This document shows positions 27,201-34,040 of a DNA stretch of 64,000 bases, one piece after another (the stretch's first letter is position 1; each line of letters opens with the position of its first letter). A program made the translations under genes and the position numbers. The notes beneath the pieces are model-generated. The model had not been told where the DNA came from. It did not search any database and saw only the letters and a program-made list of their open reading frames with translations. This DNA is from Protea cynaroides (Eukaryota; Streptophyta; Magnoliopsida; Proteales; Proteaceae). The stretch lies in NCBI GenBank assembly GCA_028583415.1, contig CM053275.1:84128278-84192277 (forward strand). Direction: 5' to 3'.

Positions 27201-29267
27201 GTGGGGATGCAGGTAATTCTTTCCCTGCCTTGGTGAATATATTTCTTTTTTATCATCCTTTCTAGTTATTGTTTCTCAGTTTGACACCATCCATGTGGAT
27301 GTTTTGCGTGCTTGGGAAATTTGGGGAAGGGGTAGATATGGTTTGGGAGATGGAGGGTATAATCACTTGTTAAAGGTAATATAGTTTAAAATTCTAACAT
27401 TGAATTACTAATGTATTTGCATATATTAAATACATTACATGGCCCTGTTTAGGATGGGCTTCCTAAATTCCCATCATTTTGAGCGATGTGGTAGATGATG
27501 TGGCACTTCTGACCATTGGTTAGAAAGGACATCGTTTGGATTAGCCACATGTAAAAATTCAGAATATAATTTGATCAAACACCCTCCCGTGTATTCACAT
27601 GCATCCTCCCTCAGGCTTCATGTATGTCCATATACGCCTATGGTACTCTGATTGGTAACCACAACTGTGCACTCTCTGATAATTGTGGATTTTTGAAGCT
27701 CTATGTTGTCACTGGGGAAATTCTGATTGACCTGAAACTTAACATGTGAGCAGGGGACCAGGTGTACCTGTCATAAAATTTGGGCCCTAGGGCCATTTAG
27801 GTAAGTCTTCTTAAGTGGGCTTTTTAGGAAACCTTTACTAATTAATAATTTTATACATAGTTTATTTGTACTATAGGAAACTACATTTGTTTTAATCTAG
27901 GTTTCAAAGATTAGGATTCATTACTGTGTTGTATCATGTATGTAAGTGTACCATCTGGAATTTAGCTGACTAATCGGCATACTACTCTCCAGAAGGTGAA
28001 ATGCACCTGTTGTGCAAGAATGTTAACTAGGGTGGTTCTGCATACATTTCTCTTTCGGTTCCCCTTATGAACGAGCAGGCAGGCCAAATGATCACTGTAT
28101 ATTGTTGTATGTAGTGCTGATATTTACAGAAGGTTTTGTAGTTAACCAGCCTGCCCACTTGGCCAGGTTGCCTCTTGATTTCAGCATCTCGGATGGTTGA
28201 TGTGGCCATCCTGAACATTGGATGGATGGAACTCTTGATTGGCTACATGGCAAAGGGAGAACCTTTCACTAATTGCTCATGTTTGGGTGGCATTATTGCA
28301 GGCTATTCAGCAACTACAGACAAGGACTCCACCACTGCATGCACAACATATGGCACAGGGTGCCTCCATGGATATTTTCTTGGTGGGTGCTGCCATGGAT
28401 ATATTCCAGACCTTGATTGGGGAGCTCGATACAGAAGGCCGCTACCTCTTCCTGAATGCGGTTGCTAACCAGCTACGCTATCCAAATAACCATACACACT
28501 ATTTCTCCTTTGTCCTCCTCTACTTGTTTGCTGAAGCAAACCAGGTATGCTTGTTTCCTATTATTTCTCTTCTTTTTGTTTTATTTTATGGCAAAAGTTT
28601 CGATGCATGACCTTGCACAAATAGGGAAACGTCAGATCATTAAAACCCACCCCTTGAAACTCCAAACCCCCCCCCCTCCCCCCCAATAAAACGAACCAGC
28701 CGATCGCCTGTACACGAGTCCCCTCTTCTTATTTTATATTATGTTTTGAGTTTTTCTGTAACTTGTGTCATTGTCCTTGAAATCATTCTTGTGCAAATAA
28801 ATTTTCATTTTGAATTCAGTTTCGTATAAATCTAGAATGAAGCTTGGCAGAAGCTGATAATAATTTATTTGACCCCTTGTTGCAGGAAATCATCCAGGAG
28901 CAAATAACGAGGGTATTATTGGAACGATTGATTGTTAATAGACCTCATCCATGGGGCCTGTTGATCACTTTCATTGAGCTTATCAAGGTAAATGAGGAGT
29001 TTTTTTTTGAGTAAATCATTGACACCACAACAGTTGTCTTTTTATTTTTTTTGTCATAAAATTCCTTTGTATTGATTATATTGTCGTTGTGTGACTGGTT
29101 TGATTTCATATCTGCAGAATCCTAGATATAATTTTTGGAATCGATCATTCACAAGGTGTGCACCGGAGATAGAGAAATTGTTTGAATCAGTCTCAAGATC
29201 GTGTGGAGGCCCTAAACCTACGGATGAGAGTATGGTTTCGGTTGGGATCTCTGAAAATGCACACTGA
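1311..29267 (+). CDS. NOT1: NOT1 (CNOT1), scaffold subunit of the CCR4-NOT complex, C-terminal 1416 residues, 33 exons
   Basis: NOT1 is the large scaffold of the cytoplasmic CCR4-NOT complex, which shortens mRNA poly(A) tails. Exons (bounded by AG/GT): 1311-1419, 1518-1664, 1835-1882, 1965-2093, 3311-3550, 3649-3789, 3875-3960, 4075-4180, 4288-4383, 4695-4847, 7774-7956, 8070-8311, 8415-8550, 8642-8767, 9160-9204, 9364-9441, 9511-9627, 14177-14303, 14387-14490, 14574-14711, 14818-14901, 21696-21842, 21941-22072, 22181-22228, 22320-22466, 22540-22601, 26235-26388, 26499-26690, 26797-26901, 27078-27212, 28302-28544, 28886-28987, 29118-29267 (stop 29265-29267). The sum is 4252 nt: one base finishing a split codon plus 1417 codons, so all junction phases agree and no stop interrupts the frame. 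Recognised parts are the MIF4G CAF1-binding domain (residues about 1-165), the CAF40/NOT9-binding region (about 275-420) and the C-terminal Not1 domain that binds NOT2/NOT3 (about 990-1416). The N-terminal part lies upstream of the window. The gene looks functional despite TE-filled introns. Confidence 0.95.
2143..3139. mobile_element. hAT-type MITE, copy 1 (997 bp) in NOT1 intron
   Basis: Terminal inverted repeats read CATAGTTGTCAAGGCG on the left and CGCCTTGACAACTATG on the right. The flanks carry a perfect 8-bp duplication CTTCTGGC (2135-2142 and 3140-3147), the size typical of the hAT superfamily. Both subterminal regions are dense in CGCCTAGGCG-like GC-rich motifs. The AT-rich interior holds a second inverted repeat (about 2733-2870) whose arms include ATTCAAGCAATCTCG and its complement. 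No transposase is visible, so it is non-autonomous. Confidence 0.85.
4924..5053. mobile_element. hAT-type MITE, copy 2 (130 bp) in NOT1 intron
   Basis: This is a short relative of the copy at 2143-3139, made almost only of the GC-rich subterminal motif. The left TIR is decayed (CATGGTAAGGCG) and the right TIR reads CGCCTTGATAACTATG. A perfect 8-bp target duplication GTGATATG flanks it (4916-4923 and 5054-5061). Confidence 0.82.
5062..5949. other. NOT1 intron sequence, probably old LTR-element remnant
   Basis: There is no recognisable gene. Open frames here have no recognisable domain. On the - strand a TATA-like CTATATAAG lies near 5880. The text looks like a degraded LTR element into which the GATACG-rich repeat at 5950 inserted, but no termini could be fixed. 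Confidence 0.3.
5950..6573. repeat. GATACG-rich interspersed element, copy 1
   Basis: It starts with CATGGTTTCAAGTATCG and ends GATACTTTAATCCTTG; the two ends are imperfect inverted repeats (GGTTTCAAGTATC against GGATTAAAGTATC). Both subterminal regions are packed with CGATAC/GTATCG words, with about 20 in the first 300 bp. A second member is at 11629-12802. No target duplication was convincing. Confidence 0.6.
6574..7773. other. rest of NOT1 intron 10, no gene seen
   Basis: A poly-T run (7355-7372) and a G-rich tract (7420-7440) are present. The open frames here are low-complexity and show no domain. It ends at the acceptor of NOT1 exon 11. Confidence 0.4.
7774..9627 (+). other. NOT1: NOT1 exons 11-17: linker and central helical region
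   Basis: Residues 419-727. Exon 11 contains LRRKHREGVG and SIYTQG blocks typical of plant NOT1. Exons 12-14 are low-complexity Ser/Thr/Pro/Gln/Ala-rich linker. Exons 15-17 return to conserved helices (SEVPEIILRCISR, SLYENASNS, AILVAIRDVFKLVVKEL). The acceptor of exon 14 (CCAAG at 8637-8641) has a weak pyrimidine tract and is the least certain junction. A CT microsatellite starts just after the donor of exon 15. Confidence 0.9.
9213..9262. repeat. CT dinucleotide microsatellite
   Basis: About 25 CT units, with one interrupting CA, start 9 nt after the donor of NOT1 exon 15. The tract makes that intron strongly pyrimidine-rich on the transcribed strand. Confidence 0.95.
9808..11086. mobile_element. 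hAT-type MITE, copy 3 (1279 bp) with nested insertion
   Basis: The left end reads CATAGTTGTCATGGC and the right end GCCTTGACAACTATG. The 8-bp flanks TTGTGACT and GTATGACT agree at 6 of 8 positions. The GC-rich CGCCTAGG motif is clear only near the right end. A 636-bp Mutator-type element is inserted inside (10012-10647). The part from 10700 to 11030 is pyrimidine-rich and gives spurious open frames. Confidence 0.75.
10012..10647. mobile_element. Mutator-type non-autonomous element nested in hAT MITE copy 3
   Basis: Inverted ends read GGGTAATTTACACCA and TGGTGTAATTTACCC. The 9-bp flanks TTATAATAA (10003-10011) and TCATAATAA (10648-10656) match at 8 of 9 positions, the duplication size of the Mutator superfamily. 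Each end carries several tandem variants of a motif of about 35 bp containing GAGGTACCTCTGGTAT and TTTCTCAAAACGT, in opposite orientation at the two ends. No transposase is seen. Confidence 0.75.
11087..11628. other. NOT1 intron sequence between repeats, no gene seen
   Basis: Moderately AT-rich. A TATA-like TATATATAG near 11260 could belong to an old LTR, but no ends are visible. Confidence 0.3.
11629..12802. repeat. GATACG-rich interspersed element, copy 2, with purine-rich interior
   Basis: It begins CTGGTTTCAAGTATCG and ends GATACTTTAATCCCTG, matching the copy at 5950-6573 at both ends. CGATACG-type words crowd 11635-11840 and 12680-12790. Between them lies a purine-rich stretch (about 11880-12145) of GAAGAG and GAGGAG repeats, which gives a Glu/Arg/Lys-rich open frame that I treat as low complexity. 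The element is about 550 bp longer than copy 1 because of this interior. Confidence 0.6.
11880..12145. repeat. purine-rich GAA/GAG low-complexity tract
   Basis: Long runs of GAAGAAGAG and GAGGAGAAG, with an imperfect internal duplication (AGTAGCAGCAGCGATGGCCA occurs at about 12026 and 12074). Such a one-strand purine tract could form triplex DNA, but that is inference only. Confidence 0.8.
12803..13116. other. NOT1 intron sequence with LINE/SINE-like tail
   Basis: No gene is seen. Around 12945-12985 the words TTTTGAGGAAAGGTAATTG and AATTTCATTAAACC resemble the reversed 3' end of a plant LINE or SINE. Confidence 0.3.
13117..13745 (-). pseudogene. LINE 3' fragment (zf-RVT region)
   Basis: Read on the - strand, the segment near 13616-13400 encodes a CPFSSSIW block preceded by HIFFD and followed by a FLATMYQIWYERN-like block. 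This is the zf-RVT region found after reverse transcriptase in plant L1-type LINEs. The 3' end is the T-rich string at 13120-13130 followed by an AT-rich untranslated part. Only the extreme 3' end of the LINE is present, as expected for 5'-truncated insertion, and frames are interrupted. Confidence 0.6.
13746..14176. other. NOT1 intron sequence before exon 18, no gene seen
   Basis: Ordinary AT-rich intron text with a good pyrimidine tract and CTGTAG acceptor at 14171-14176. Confidence 0.4.
14177..14901 (+). other. NOT1: NOT1 exons 18-21
   Basis: Residues 728-878. Landmarks are YSDEERKFNKDI, LIRSELLNLAEYNVH, AKLIDGGRN, LHNLVDALAKLA and the charged KEDKARQAREKK segment. Exon 18 ends with one base of a Lys codon completed by exon 19, and the phases agree. 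The cluster lies between two large introns of about 4.5 kb and 6.8 kb, both filled with repeats. Confidence 0.92.
14902..15439. other. NOT1 intron 21, first part, no gene seen
   Basis: Includes a T run (15231-15248) followed by a G run and AG-rich text. Open frames on the - strand here are low-complexity Ser/Pro/Lys. No domain is recognised. Confidence 0.4.
15440..16547 (+). repeat. probable LTR remnant in NOT1 intron
   Basis: The text from about 16085 reads like a plant LTR: a GTGATGCAGTTAGGG block, alternating T-rich promoter sequence, a TATA-like TTTAAATACTC near 16487 and a short leader. It stops abruptly at about 16547, where the copia relic starts. TG...CA ends and a target duplication were not found. 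Confidence 0.35.
16548..17366 (-). pseudogene. copia reverse transcriptase, truncated
   Basis: An N-terminal part (17366-17061) ends at a stop; the next frame (17024-16548) carries the RT core with YKTRLVAHGFTQ, FAPVAKM, the LNVKNVFLHG block and YVDDIIVTGNSD. The first catalytic Asp position, normally in LDVK, is Asn here (codon AAT). The sequence diverges right after SDEEIKK, marking the truncation point near 16548. Confidence 0.88.
17668..18644 (-). pseudogene. copia integrase, split by a MITE
   Basis: The frame contains the CEACILAKQ end of the zinc-binding region, HSDVWGP, TFIDYHTRTTWVY, the SDN block and a QNGVA block, which together are the copia integrase core. It then runs into the 173-bp MITE (18150-17978) and resumes with PTKFWTDAV and SLINRLPS. 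A further frame change is at about 17840. Confidence 0.85.
17978..18150. mobile_element. hAT-type MITE, copy 4 (173 bp) inside copia integrase
   Basis: The ends are CATATATGTCAAGGCG and CGCCTTGACAACTATG, flanked by a perfect 8-bp duplication GGAACATT (17970-17977 and 18151-18158). The interior is a run of GC-rich CGCCTAGGCG-like motifs. It splits the integrase frame of the antisense copia relic, so it transposed after that element inserted. Confidence 0.88.
19033..20131 (-). pseudogene. copia gag and start of protease, broken
   Basis: The start is at 20131 (ATG read on the - strand). Residues near the N-terminus include the LDGTNYLMWS block of copia gag, then GYINGQK. An in-frame TAG falls right after this block (about 20040), and further frame breaks follow before 19421. 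A CCHC zinc knuckle (spacing C-x2-C-x4-H-x4-C) lies at about 19380-19425. Near 19085 the protease active-site string reads DTR where copia proteases have DSG or DTG, so that enzyme would probably be inactive even without the stops. Confidence 0.8.
20766..20778 (-). other. primer binding site (initiator tRNA-Met type)
   Basis: The - strand reads TGGTATCAGAGCC immediately after the 5' LTR, the standard plant PBS complementary to the initiator methionine tRNA 3' end. It fixes the direction of the element. Confidence 0.9.
20779..20989 (-). repeat. 5' LTR of antisense copia relic
   Basis: The 211-bp LTR reads TGTTGAAACAAG at its left and GACTCGACAACA at its right, so it has TGTTG...CAACA ends. 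A TATA-like TATAAATAAAG is on the - strand near 20845. The right flank TTTAT would be the target duplication; its partner is lost with the 3' end. Confidence 0.75.
20990..21695. other. NOT1 intron 21, last part, no gene seen
   Basis: AT-rich intron sequence with no recognised repeat termini. It ends in the TGCTGCAG acceptor of exon 22. Confidence 0.4.
21696..22601 (+). other. NOT1: NOT1 exons 22-26
   Basis: Residues 879-1057. Landmarks are LFGEWYRICELPGAND, FFAIDMYAKLIF, RVIQKDAEEKK, RPYFRLFINWL and TAFANAFHALQPLKVPGF. This begins the conserved C-terminal NOT1 superfamily region. Introns inside the cluster are 73-108 bp, short compared with the introns before and after, which carry a copia relic and a solo LTR. 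Confidence 0.93.
22602..23365. other. NOT1 intron 26, first part, no gene seen
   Basis: AT-rich intron text. A C-rich CTCC repeat is at 23336-23358. No domain or element ends are seen. Confidence 0.4.
23366..23446 (+). repeat. 81-bp direct repeat, left copy, near solo LTR
   Basis: The segment starts GCAAAGTTTGTACTTGCTTG and is repeated, about 80-85% identical by eye, at 25831-25911. The two copies lie on opposite sides of the solo LTR but are not its target duplication. Confidence 0.75.
23500..25764 (-). repeat. solo LTR of the Tekay family in NOT1 intron
   Basis: This 2265-bp sequence aligns over its full length with the two LTRs of the Tekay element at 30849-42649. It begins TGTCACACCCC and ends GGGTCTTTCA. 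A perfect 5-bp target duplication TTGTT flanks it (23495-23499 and 25765-25769), so it is a complete solo LTR left by LTR-LTR recombination. It carries the same TCA microsatellite (about 24533-24557) and GGGTCGA motif clusters. By eye it differs from both element LTRs more than they differ from each other. Confidence 0.92.
25831..25911 (+). repeat. 81-bp direct repeat, right copy
   Basis: Partner of 23366-23446. Without the LTR insertion the two copies would be about 200 bp apart in tandem. Confidence 0.75.
26235..29267 (+). other. NOT1: NOT1 exons 27-33: C-terminal Not1 domain and stop
   Basis: Residues 1058-1416. Exons encode the most conserved part of NOT1, with RFLYKGTLRVLLVLLHDFPE, RNMRLPDPSTPNLK, GTRYNVPLINSLVL, GRYLFLNAVANQLRYPNNHT, PHPWGLLITFIELIKN and CAPEIEKLFESVSRSCGG. 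This domain contacts the NOT2-NOT3 module. The protein ends SENAH and then TGA at 29265-29267. A 3' untranslated region of a few hundred bases probably follows; no single clear polyadenylation signal was chosen. Confidence 0.94.
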
Positions 29268-29539
29268 GACTTCCAGGGGGATGTTACATTGTAGATTATG
29301 GGTTTATTTCTATTTTGCAAATTGTAAAGATGTAACGTACCTAGTGGTTTGTCACCTGTTGCCTGAATCAGACTACCATTTGATAATTTTTAATTTTTAG
29401 TTAACAGACTAGATGTTGAAGATACTTGTACAAAATCTTGTTTCTACCTTCGATTGGTTTGAAACAAAATCCATCGACTTTAGTGAAATCATTGAGCTTA
29501 CTTTATCCCAAACTAGAGAACCAGTGGTTCCAAACTATT
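29268..29539 (+). other. NOT1 3' untranslated region and downstream flank
   Basis: Directly follows the NOT1 stop. Probably transcribed as 3' UTR for part of its length. No canonical AATAAA is seen. Confidence 0.4.
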
Positions 29540-29810
29540 GAAATTTTTATACTTTAAATGGAAACTTTTGTAGTGGTAACACAATATGATTGTATAAGAT
29601 GTAAAATTTATTTTACTTTTCGTAACATATTTATTAATGATATTTATAAAATATAAAATTTATTTTTCTTTTTAAATGGGAGGGATTTGGATGCAAAGTG
29701 AAGCATAAGTTAATAACTATATGTGGAATAATTTGGAATTAATTAGATAGTAATGTGATAGCATATGCAGTAATCATTACAAAAGTTTCTATTTAAAGTA
29801 TAAAAATTTC
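29540..29810. mobile_element. MITE with about 40-bp terminal inverted repeats
   Basis: The left arm GAAATTTTTATACTTTAAAT and what follows is repeated inverted at 29768-29810 for about 40 bp with few mismatches. The interior is very AT-rich. The outer boundary and target duplication are not clear, and the element may extend to the AACCAAACAAAGCC word at 29838-29851. Confidence 0.55.
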
Positions 29811-30010
29811 TTTTCCCTTCCCTTCAATTCCTCTTGCAACCAAACAAAGCCTATATGAATTACCGTCTTGCCCGAAGTTCCAAGCGAAGGAAGTGTCTCT
29901 GCACTTGAAGTTTCAATAATCCATTTGACTATAATCTGCATAAATTCCCCTGGAACGTAAGCCTGTTCCTGCCCATCCACTGATGCCACAAGAAAACGTT
30001 AATAGGAAGC
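29811..30010 (-). other. coding-like segment of unknown origin, copy A
   Basis: On the - strand the sequence 29989-29810 has an open frame with balanced composition (includes VDGQEQAY, GEFMQIIVKW, SAETLPSLG). I do not recognise it. A homologous copy lies at 50850-50930 plus 55687-55800, where it is interrupted by a large insertion and has stops in the equivalent frame. It may be a fragment of a gene or of a repeat. Confidence 0.4.
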
Positions 30011-30495
30011 CATCTTGATTCTTAGTAGTTCTAATGAACCCTACGTCTTTCCCCAAGGGTTCGGGATCATCTAGGCCACTGCCTAAGGCCTTCTTATCAT
30101 TCTAAGGTGGTCATTCTATGGCTTATGAATGTTGTCCAACATTCTCCTTTGAATCTGGATAAGCATTGGATATCTTCCATGTTAGGCTATTAATGGCTTC
30201 TGGAGAATGGCACTCTCAGCTTCTAGGGATGGGAAAAATTTCCAAGGTCATTAGGATTGAAAGGTATAATCGATAGGAGGGGTTGAATTGTTACCTTAGG
30301 CTGGAAATTACTCATAATGGTGGAACCAGCTTTGGCAGCTTGTCCAATGGTAGTGTTAGATCTTCCCATTCTCTCTTACAGTTCAAAACCAAACCCAACC
30401 ATTTAATATTCGGTTTCATTTTTTGAAACCAGAACCTACTAGTTATTAATCTAAATCAATTTCTGTTTTAAGGGTTTGATTCGATGTTGGTAAAC

Positions 30496-30649
30496 GGATT
30501 CAAATCCTCTCATGCCCTTCATGCCGGCATGAGAAAATCCAGTGGTTATCATCTACTTTGTGTATATATCAATATATCGATATGTGCACACAACAATAGC
30601 CACTAGATTTTCTCATGCCGACATAAAGGGCATGAGAGGATTAAAATCC
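30496..30649. mobile_element. palindromic MITE, copy A
   Basis: The left arm contains GGATTCAAATCCTCTCATG and CCCTTCATGCCGGCATGAG; the right arm is its inverted complement ending GGCATGAGAGGATTAAAATCC. The 9-bp flanks TTGGTAAAC and TTAGTAAAT match at 7 of 9 positions. A second, more decayed member is at 45045-45212. Confidence 0.7.
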
Positions 30650-30848
30650 TTAGTAAATGGTTTGGTTTGACAGCTTTAGTCATATGGAAGAATAGTTGCA
30701 CCAAAATTTTTTTTTTTTAATAGGGAAAATTTCACGTGAACTACTACTATCATCACCTATCACCCACGACTATCTGACAATATCAATCGCACCCATGCAC
30801 CCATTCAACTGACAGTAGAAACTTAAAATATTAAAAGACATTTATACC

Positions 30849-33142
30849 TGTCACACCCCAATTCTGGTCTATTCAGAATGATGTGATGAACCGTTAAATA
30901 ACCAACGGTTCAACCAGGATCTCAAATAGACTATCCCAGCGTTATCCAAACTTACACACATTCGTAATCATAATCAGAGTAAATACACAATAGCGGAAGT
31001 CTTATAATAACATGAACTGAGAATCTATGTGATATTAAAATTTAAGTAACAATTTATTCTGTATCAACCGAAACATACGTATATATCAATACAAGTCTTT
31101 AATAAATCCAAATAAAGAAAGTTATAAAAATATCTAATCAAATACACATGAGTTGCACTCACAAGATGAGTCGTGTGTATCATCTCCAGCTCCAGCTTCC
31201 ATAGCTGCCACGTTCCCGTACGCAGACGCACCCATGTAGTCTTCAACCGTATAGCCTGCATCATCAACTAAAAATATTCGACGTCGAGGGGTGAGCACAC
31301 ATCACGACTCAGTGAGTAGCCAAAATAATGCAACAATACATATGCATGCAAAAGAAGTCAATTTATATCTTTGGTCCGGTTTAAAGTTTGCAGTATGCAA
31401 TAGAAAGGTTTAGGTAGCCAAAGGTCGCGTTTATTGACTCCGCCTCTATACACGAGTGTATGACGTTACCCGAAGATCACGTTTATCGTCAACTCACATG
31501 CACCCAACCATGAACATTATATAACAAAGGTTACGTTTATTGCTATATAGTGCCATACCAACACGTAAGCCCCTGTTGGCGAGGGCTGCAAACTGGGCTC
31601 GCAACTAACCAATCCTAATGCCAAACAGTGTATCCAAGGCCTCACCCCAGCATCCCTCAGAATGCCCATAGAAATAGAGCTAAGGCCCCCCGGTAGAGTC
31701 AGAGACTACAAGGACCGAGACCACCTCCCCTGATACCCTACGACATAATAGTTCTGCTAAAGTAATGACGATACGACGATGCCAATGCACAAGACTTGAG
31801 TTAGAGATAGAGCTAAAGTGCTGAGACCCGCCAAAAGTTAACGTTTATTGACGTTCTCATCACACCTCCCCTGATACTCGCTTGCATCAAGTACATCAAC
31901 CACACACATACAAGCACATGCCTATTCCTATCATCATCATCATCATCATGTTATAAACAATAAAGTAAATATGCATGAACAAGTAATAGAAATATTGGAT
32001 GGCATGCTGTATGCACATTACAAACATATTCGCATAGAATCAAGCATGACATATGACTCAAGAAATAGAAAACAGTTTATTATTAACCAATTTAGTTTGG
32101 GGTTAAGGTTCCTCACCTTAACTTGCTATAAGATACTTTTCCAAGCTTTAAATTCACCTTTACAATGTTATTATATTGCTAGAAGACCTAACAAAATCGA
32201 TAGAATTTAATTAGAATTAATTCTGAATTTAAAAACCATTCTGTCAACTGAGGGTTGATGCTAGGGTCGATGGGTCTATCGACCCTCCCCTCTTTCTGGA
32301 CTTCCCGAATGCTGAGGGTCGATGGTCAGAAATACCTAGGGTCGGATGGTCATCGACCCTGGGTGCGACCCTCGGTGCACTCTGGTCCAATTTCCACTTT
32401 TTAATCCATTCTTCGTGTTTGGGGTCCTATGGTTTGCTTCTACATTCCACATTCATTCCATGGTCTGAAACCATGAATCATCCTCCTAGATGGCTTTCAT
32501 GCATTCTCTTAGGGTTTTCCTTGAAAACCTAACCATGGATGGATGGTTTGGGTTTCTCCGAGATCACTCTCTCTCCAATAACTATCCTAAGGTCTGTAGA
32601 AACTCATGGAATTAGTATCCATACCTGAGAAGATAACTTTTCCTCTGAAATTCTTCTCCTTTGTGCTAAGTTCTCTTCTTTCCCTTTCTTCTTCCTCTTT
32701 TCCTTCTCCTCTCTTTCTTTCAATTCGATTAGGGTTGTGAAAGGAGTGAAAGTGGCTTAAGGACGTCCCTTAAATAGAGTAGGAACATCCTAAATAAGTC
32801 CCTCTGAGATTTGAAAAGAATCCCAATCGAAAAATATAGAAATTTCCTAATTTCTATATTTGGTAGAAATCGAGGGTCGATGGGAGGGTCGATGATCCCG
32901 TCGACCCTAGGGTCTTAAGCTGTCCGACCCTCCCTTCAAAACTGAGGGTCTGACTTTCTGTTTTGGGAGGTCCGACCCTGCTTAGCTGGGTGTGCGACCC
33001 TTCCCTCTTTTTAAGTGTTTTTGGGTCGATTTGATACCTGGGATCTCGATCTCCTTCACGCCCTTGGTCCACTTGACTCGACCATGATGGGTAAACCTGG
33101 TTCAAGGTGGTAAGACCGGGTTAGATTGACACGGGTCTTACA
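30849..33142 (-). repeat. Tekay 3' LTR (left copy)
   Basis: 2294 bp, from TGTCACACCCC to GGGTCTTACA as read on the + strand. It contains a TCA microsatellite (about 31930-31948) and clusters of GGGTCGA/TCGACCC words (32245-32390, 32870-33005). Confidence 0.95.
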
Positions 33143-33153
33143 ACTCCCTCCAA
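33143..33153 (-). other. Tekay polypurine tract
   Basis: On the - strand TTGGAGGGAGT immediately precedes the 3' LTR. This is the expected plus-strand priming site. The end of the pol reading frame overlaps it. Confidence 0.8.
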
Positions 33154-33461
33154 CTTATAAAAATTTCGTCTTCGAAATTGTACGTACCTTCTGAATCAAA
33201 TAAGTAAGGGTATTGCTTTCTCATAGCATTTTCTTCTTCCCATGTAATTTCTTCCATGTCTCTACTTTTTCATATGACCTTAACATAGTAGATATCTCTG
33301 TTGCGTAGACGTTGAACCTTTCGACTAGTGATTTCTGTTGGTGTTACTTCAAATGTCAAATCATCAGTCAATTCTAGCAAATCCACTGTCAAAACATGCA
33401 TTGGGTCCTTGACATACTTCTTCAATAGGGAAATGTGAAATACGTCATGTACACTTGACAT
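33154..33461 (-). pseudogene. Tekay integrase C-terminus with chromodomain-like tail
   Basis: Read on the - strand, this has SSVHDVFHISLLKKY (typical end of the plant gypsy integrase module), then LEVTPTEI-like text, a RNRDIYYVKVIW-type strand, an EE-TWE block and an MRKQYPYLF motif ending the chromodomain. A stop at 33270-33272 cuts the domain in the middle; the frame then stays open to a stop at the polypurine tract. Chromodomains of this type steer chromovirus integration to heterochromatin. Confidence 0.8.
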
Positions 33462-33551
33462 AGATGGTGGTAGTGCTAACTGATAAGCTACTTTTCCACG
33501 CTTAGCTAGAATTTCATACGGCCCGACATATCTTGGACTTAGCTTCCCTTT

Positions 33552-34040
33552 CTATCCGAACCTCTTCAATCCTCGCATAAGCGATACTTTCAAAAATACT
33601 TTATCACCTACGGCGAACTCCAGATCTCTTCGTTGAGTATCCGCATATTGCTTCTGGCGGTTCTGAGCGGTTCTCACTCTTTCCTTGATGATGTCGACCA
33701 CTCGACAAGTCTCTTCAACAAATTCCGGTCCAACAATACTACGTTCTCCAACCTCATTCCAAAACAAGGGAGTTCGACACTTTCGGCCATACAGTGCTTC
33801 ATATGGTGACATCTGTATTGTGGCCTGATAGCTGTTATTATAAGCGAACTCGATCAATGGTAACTTTTCGTCCCATGATCCTTTGAAATCAATCACACAT
33901 GCTCGTAGCATATCTTCTAGAATCTGGATTGTACGCTCTGACTGTCCGTCTGTCTGTGGGTGGAATGCAGTACTAAACTTTAGCGTTGTTCCCATAGCCT
34001 TTTGCAATCCTTCCCAAAACTTGGAAGTAAATCGTGGGTC
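33552..34040 (-). pseudogene. Tekay integrase, middle part, between two stops
   Basis: It continues the upstream integrase in the same frame after the stop at 34041-34043. It contains the FHPQTDGQSERT block with the third acidic catalytic residue, ENSYQAT-type text (here NNSYQAT) and YGRKCRTPLFW. It ends at a stop at 33552-33554 near the FLKVSLMRGLKRFG block. Its open frame uses no ATG start of its own, which supports its being a piece of a broken polyprotein. Confidence 0.88.
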
